Assembly: GCA_030432775.1 (NCBI GenBank)
Contig: JAUILO010000136.1
Span: 1 to 6,381 of the forward strand
Source of the DNA: Alphaproteobacteria bacterium
GTDB lineage: Bacteria > Pseudomonadota > Alphaproteobacteria > Micavibrionales > Micavibrionaceae
DNA length: 6,381 nucleotides
Reading direction: 5' to 3'
This document shows, one piece after another, positions 5,651 through 6,381 of this stretch. A program made the position numbers and the translations under genes. Under the pieces are notes generated by a model. It searched no databases. It saw nothing but the letters and a program-made list of their open reading frames with translations, and was not told the DNA's origin. Position 1 is the stretch's first letter, and every line of letters starts with the position of its first letter.

Positions 5651-6381
5651 CTAATCTACACCCATTAAGCTCTGCAATGCGCCAATCACCTTACTAAACG
5701 CATTGTATAAATCTTCATATTTATCTTCTCTGCTCTCAGAGCTCGCATCACTCATTGCCTGAGCCTCATCACATAACTGTGCTAAATGAATAGCGCCAAT
5801 CATAGCGGCACCTCCCTTCATCTTATGTGCAATTTCGCACCACTCTGCACTCTCTCCGTTAACACAATGGCTTTTTAAAAGATCAAAAGATCCTCGCGTT
5901 TGCTCAATAAACAGTTCAGCCAACCCCTTCATCTCTTCATCCGTATCGGCGTACTCCTTGATTGCATCCTTATCCAGAACAATGATATCTTCGGCGCTTT
6001 GATCTATAGTATCCGGTTCCCTCTCATCCCTATCACCGCAAATCTCTCCCTCTTCATCAGGAAGAATAAACCACTTTTGCAATACCTTTCGGAGTTCATC
6101 TACGTCAATAGGTTTGCTAACATAGTCATCCATGCCCGTGCGGATGCATTTTTCCCGCGTTCCGACCATCGCATCGGCTGTTAACGCTACAATCGGCACA
6201 TGAATATCCATATCCCGTTCCATATTGCGTATTTCAACGGTTGCGTGATATCCGTTCATTTCCGGCATATGGCAATCCATCAAGACCAAGTCATAATCAC
6301 CCTTTCTATACTCCTCGACTGCGCTCACCCCATTATCAACCAGCGTGTAATCAACAAAACTCATTCTGGTCATCAGCTTTT
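5651..6381 (-). CDS. Hybrid sensor histidine kinase, C-terminal receiver and HPt domains (N-terminal part outside window)
   Basis: The frame is open to the window edge at 6381, so the kinase core and first receiver strand lie beyond it; a Met at 6373 is internal. Residues are numbered from that Met. LVLMDCHMPEMNG (29-41) carries phospho-acceptor D33, IVALTAD (61-67) the switch T65, and DDYVSKPID (82-90) the conserved K87 with aromatic Y84. An acidic linker spans about 103-130. An HPt domain follows, with IAHKMKGGAAMIGA (181-194) and phospho-histidine H183, then LAQLCDEAQAM. This REC-HPt ending is typical of large hybrid kinases that run a His-Asp-His-Asp phosphorelay and need a separate response regulator, and a single-domain one lies immediately downstream on the same strand. 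The stop TAG is at 5651-5653. No convincing terminator follows it. Confidence 0.88.
   Translation of the reverse strand, partial: KLMTRMSFVDYTLVDNGVSAVEEYRKGDYDLVLMDCHMPEMNGYHATVEIRNMERDMDIHVPIVALTADAMVGTREKCIRTGMDDYVSKPIDVDELRKVLQKWFILPDEEGEICGDRDEREPDTIDQSAEDIIVLDKDAIKEYADTDEEMKGLAELFIEQTRGSFDLLKSHCVNGESAEWCEIAHKMKGGAAMIGAIHLAQLCDEAQAMSDASSESREDKYEDLYNAFSKVIGALQSLMGVD

Overview
The window looks like chromosomal DNA of a proteobacterium. Moderate-to-low G+C, a hybrid histidine kinase with HPt domain, a stand-alone response regulator and a protein with degenerate GGDEF/EAL-like regions together suggest an alphaproteobacterium. That assignment is an inference: there is no rRNA or other marker gene here. 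No tRNA, rRNA, CRISPR array, insertion sequence or phage gene was seen.

Bases 1-3119 (+ strand) are a tightly packed operon whose start lies upstream of the window. In order it holds the C-terminal part of a probable class I SAM-dependent methyltransferase, a nicotianamine synthase (NAS)-like protein (NAS-A), a Cys/Met-metabolism-type PLP enzyme related to cystathionine beta-lyase, and a second, divergent NAS-like protein (NAS-B). Gaps are 8, 1 and 14 bp. After an 89-bp gap with a GC-rich, T-tailed hairpin region comes a small FeoA-domain protein (3209-3472). NAS enzymes move the 3-amino-3-carboxypropyl group of SAM onto an amine, which is the key step for nicotianamine and for opine metallophores such as staphylopine and pseudopaline. 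Two NAS-like enzymes flanking a PLP enzyme, next to a FeoA-type gene, suggest an uncharacterised pathway for a nicotianamine-like metallophore or related SAM-derived amino acid. This is the most interesting part of the window. No opine dehydrogenase, racemase or transporter is visible, so this is not the standard staphylopine (cntKLM) layout as far as the window shows.

Bases 3479-6381 (- strand) are a signalling region, convergent with the operon and only 6 bp from its last gene. Read in the transcription direction it has the end of a hybrid histidine kinase (REC then HPt), a 238-bp gap with a candidate promoter and overlapping inverted repeat, a single-domain response regulator, and 17 bp later a 510-residue protein with a degenerate GGDEF-like region, a charged linker and a degenerate EAL-like region. 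The kinase, HPt and receiver proteins could form a phosphorelay whose output is the c-di-GMP-enzyme-like protein, which probably acts by binding rather than catalysis. Nothing in the sequence directly links this signalling block to the NAS operon.
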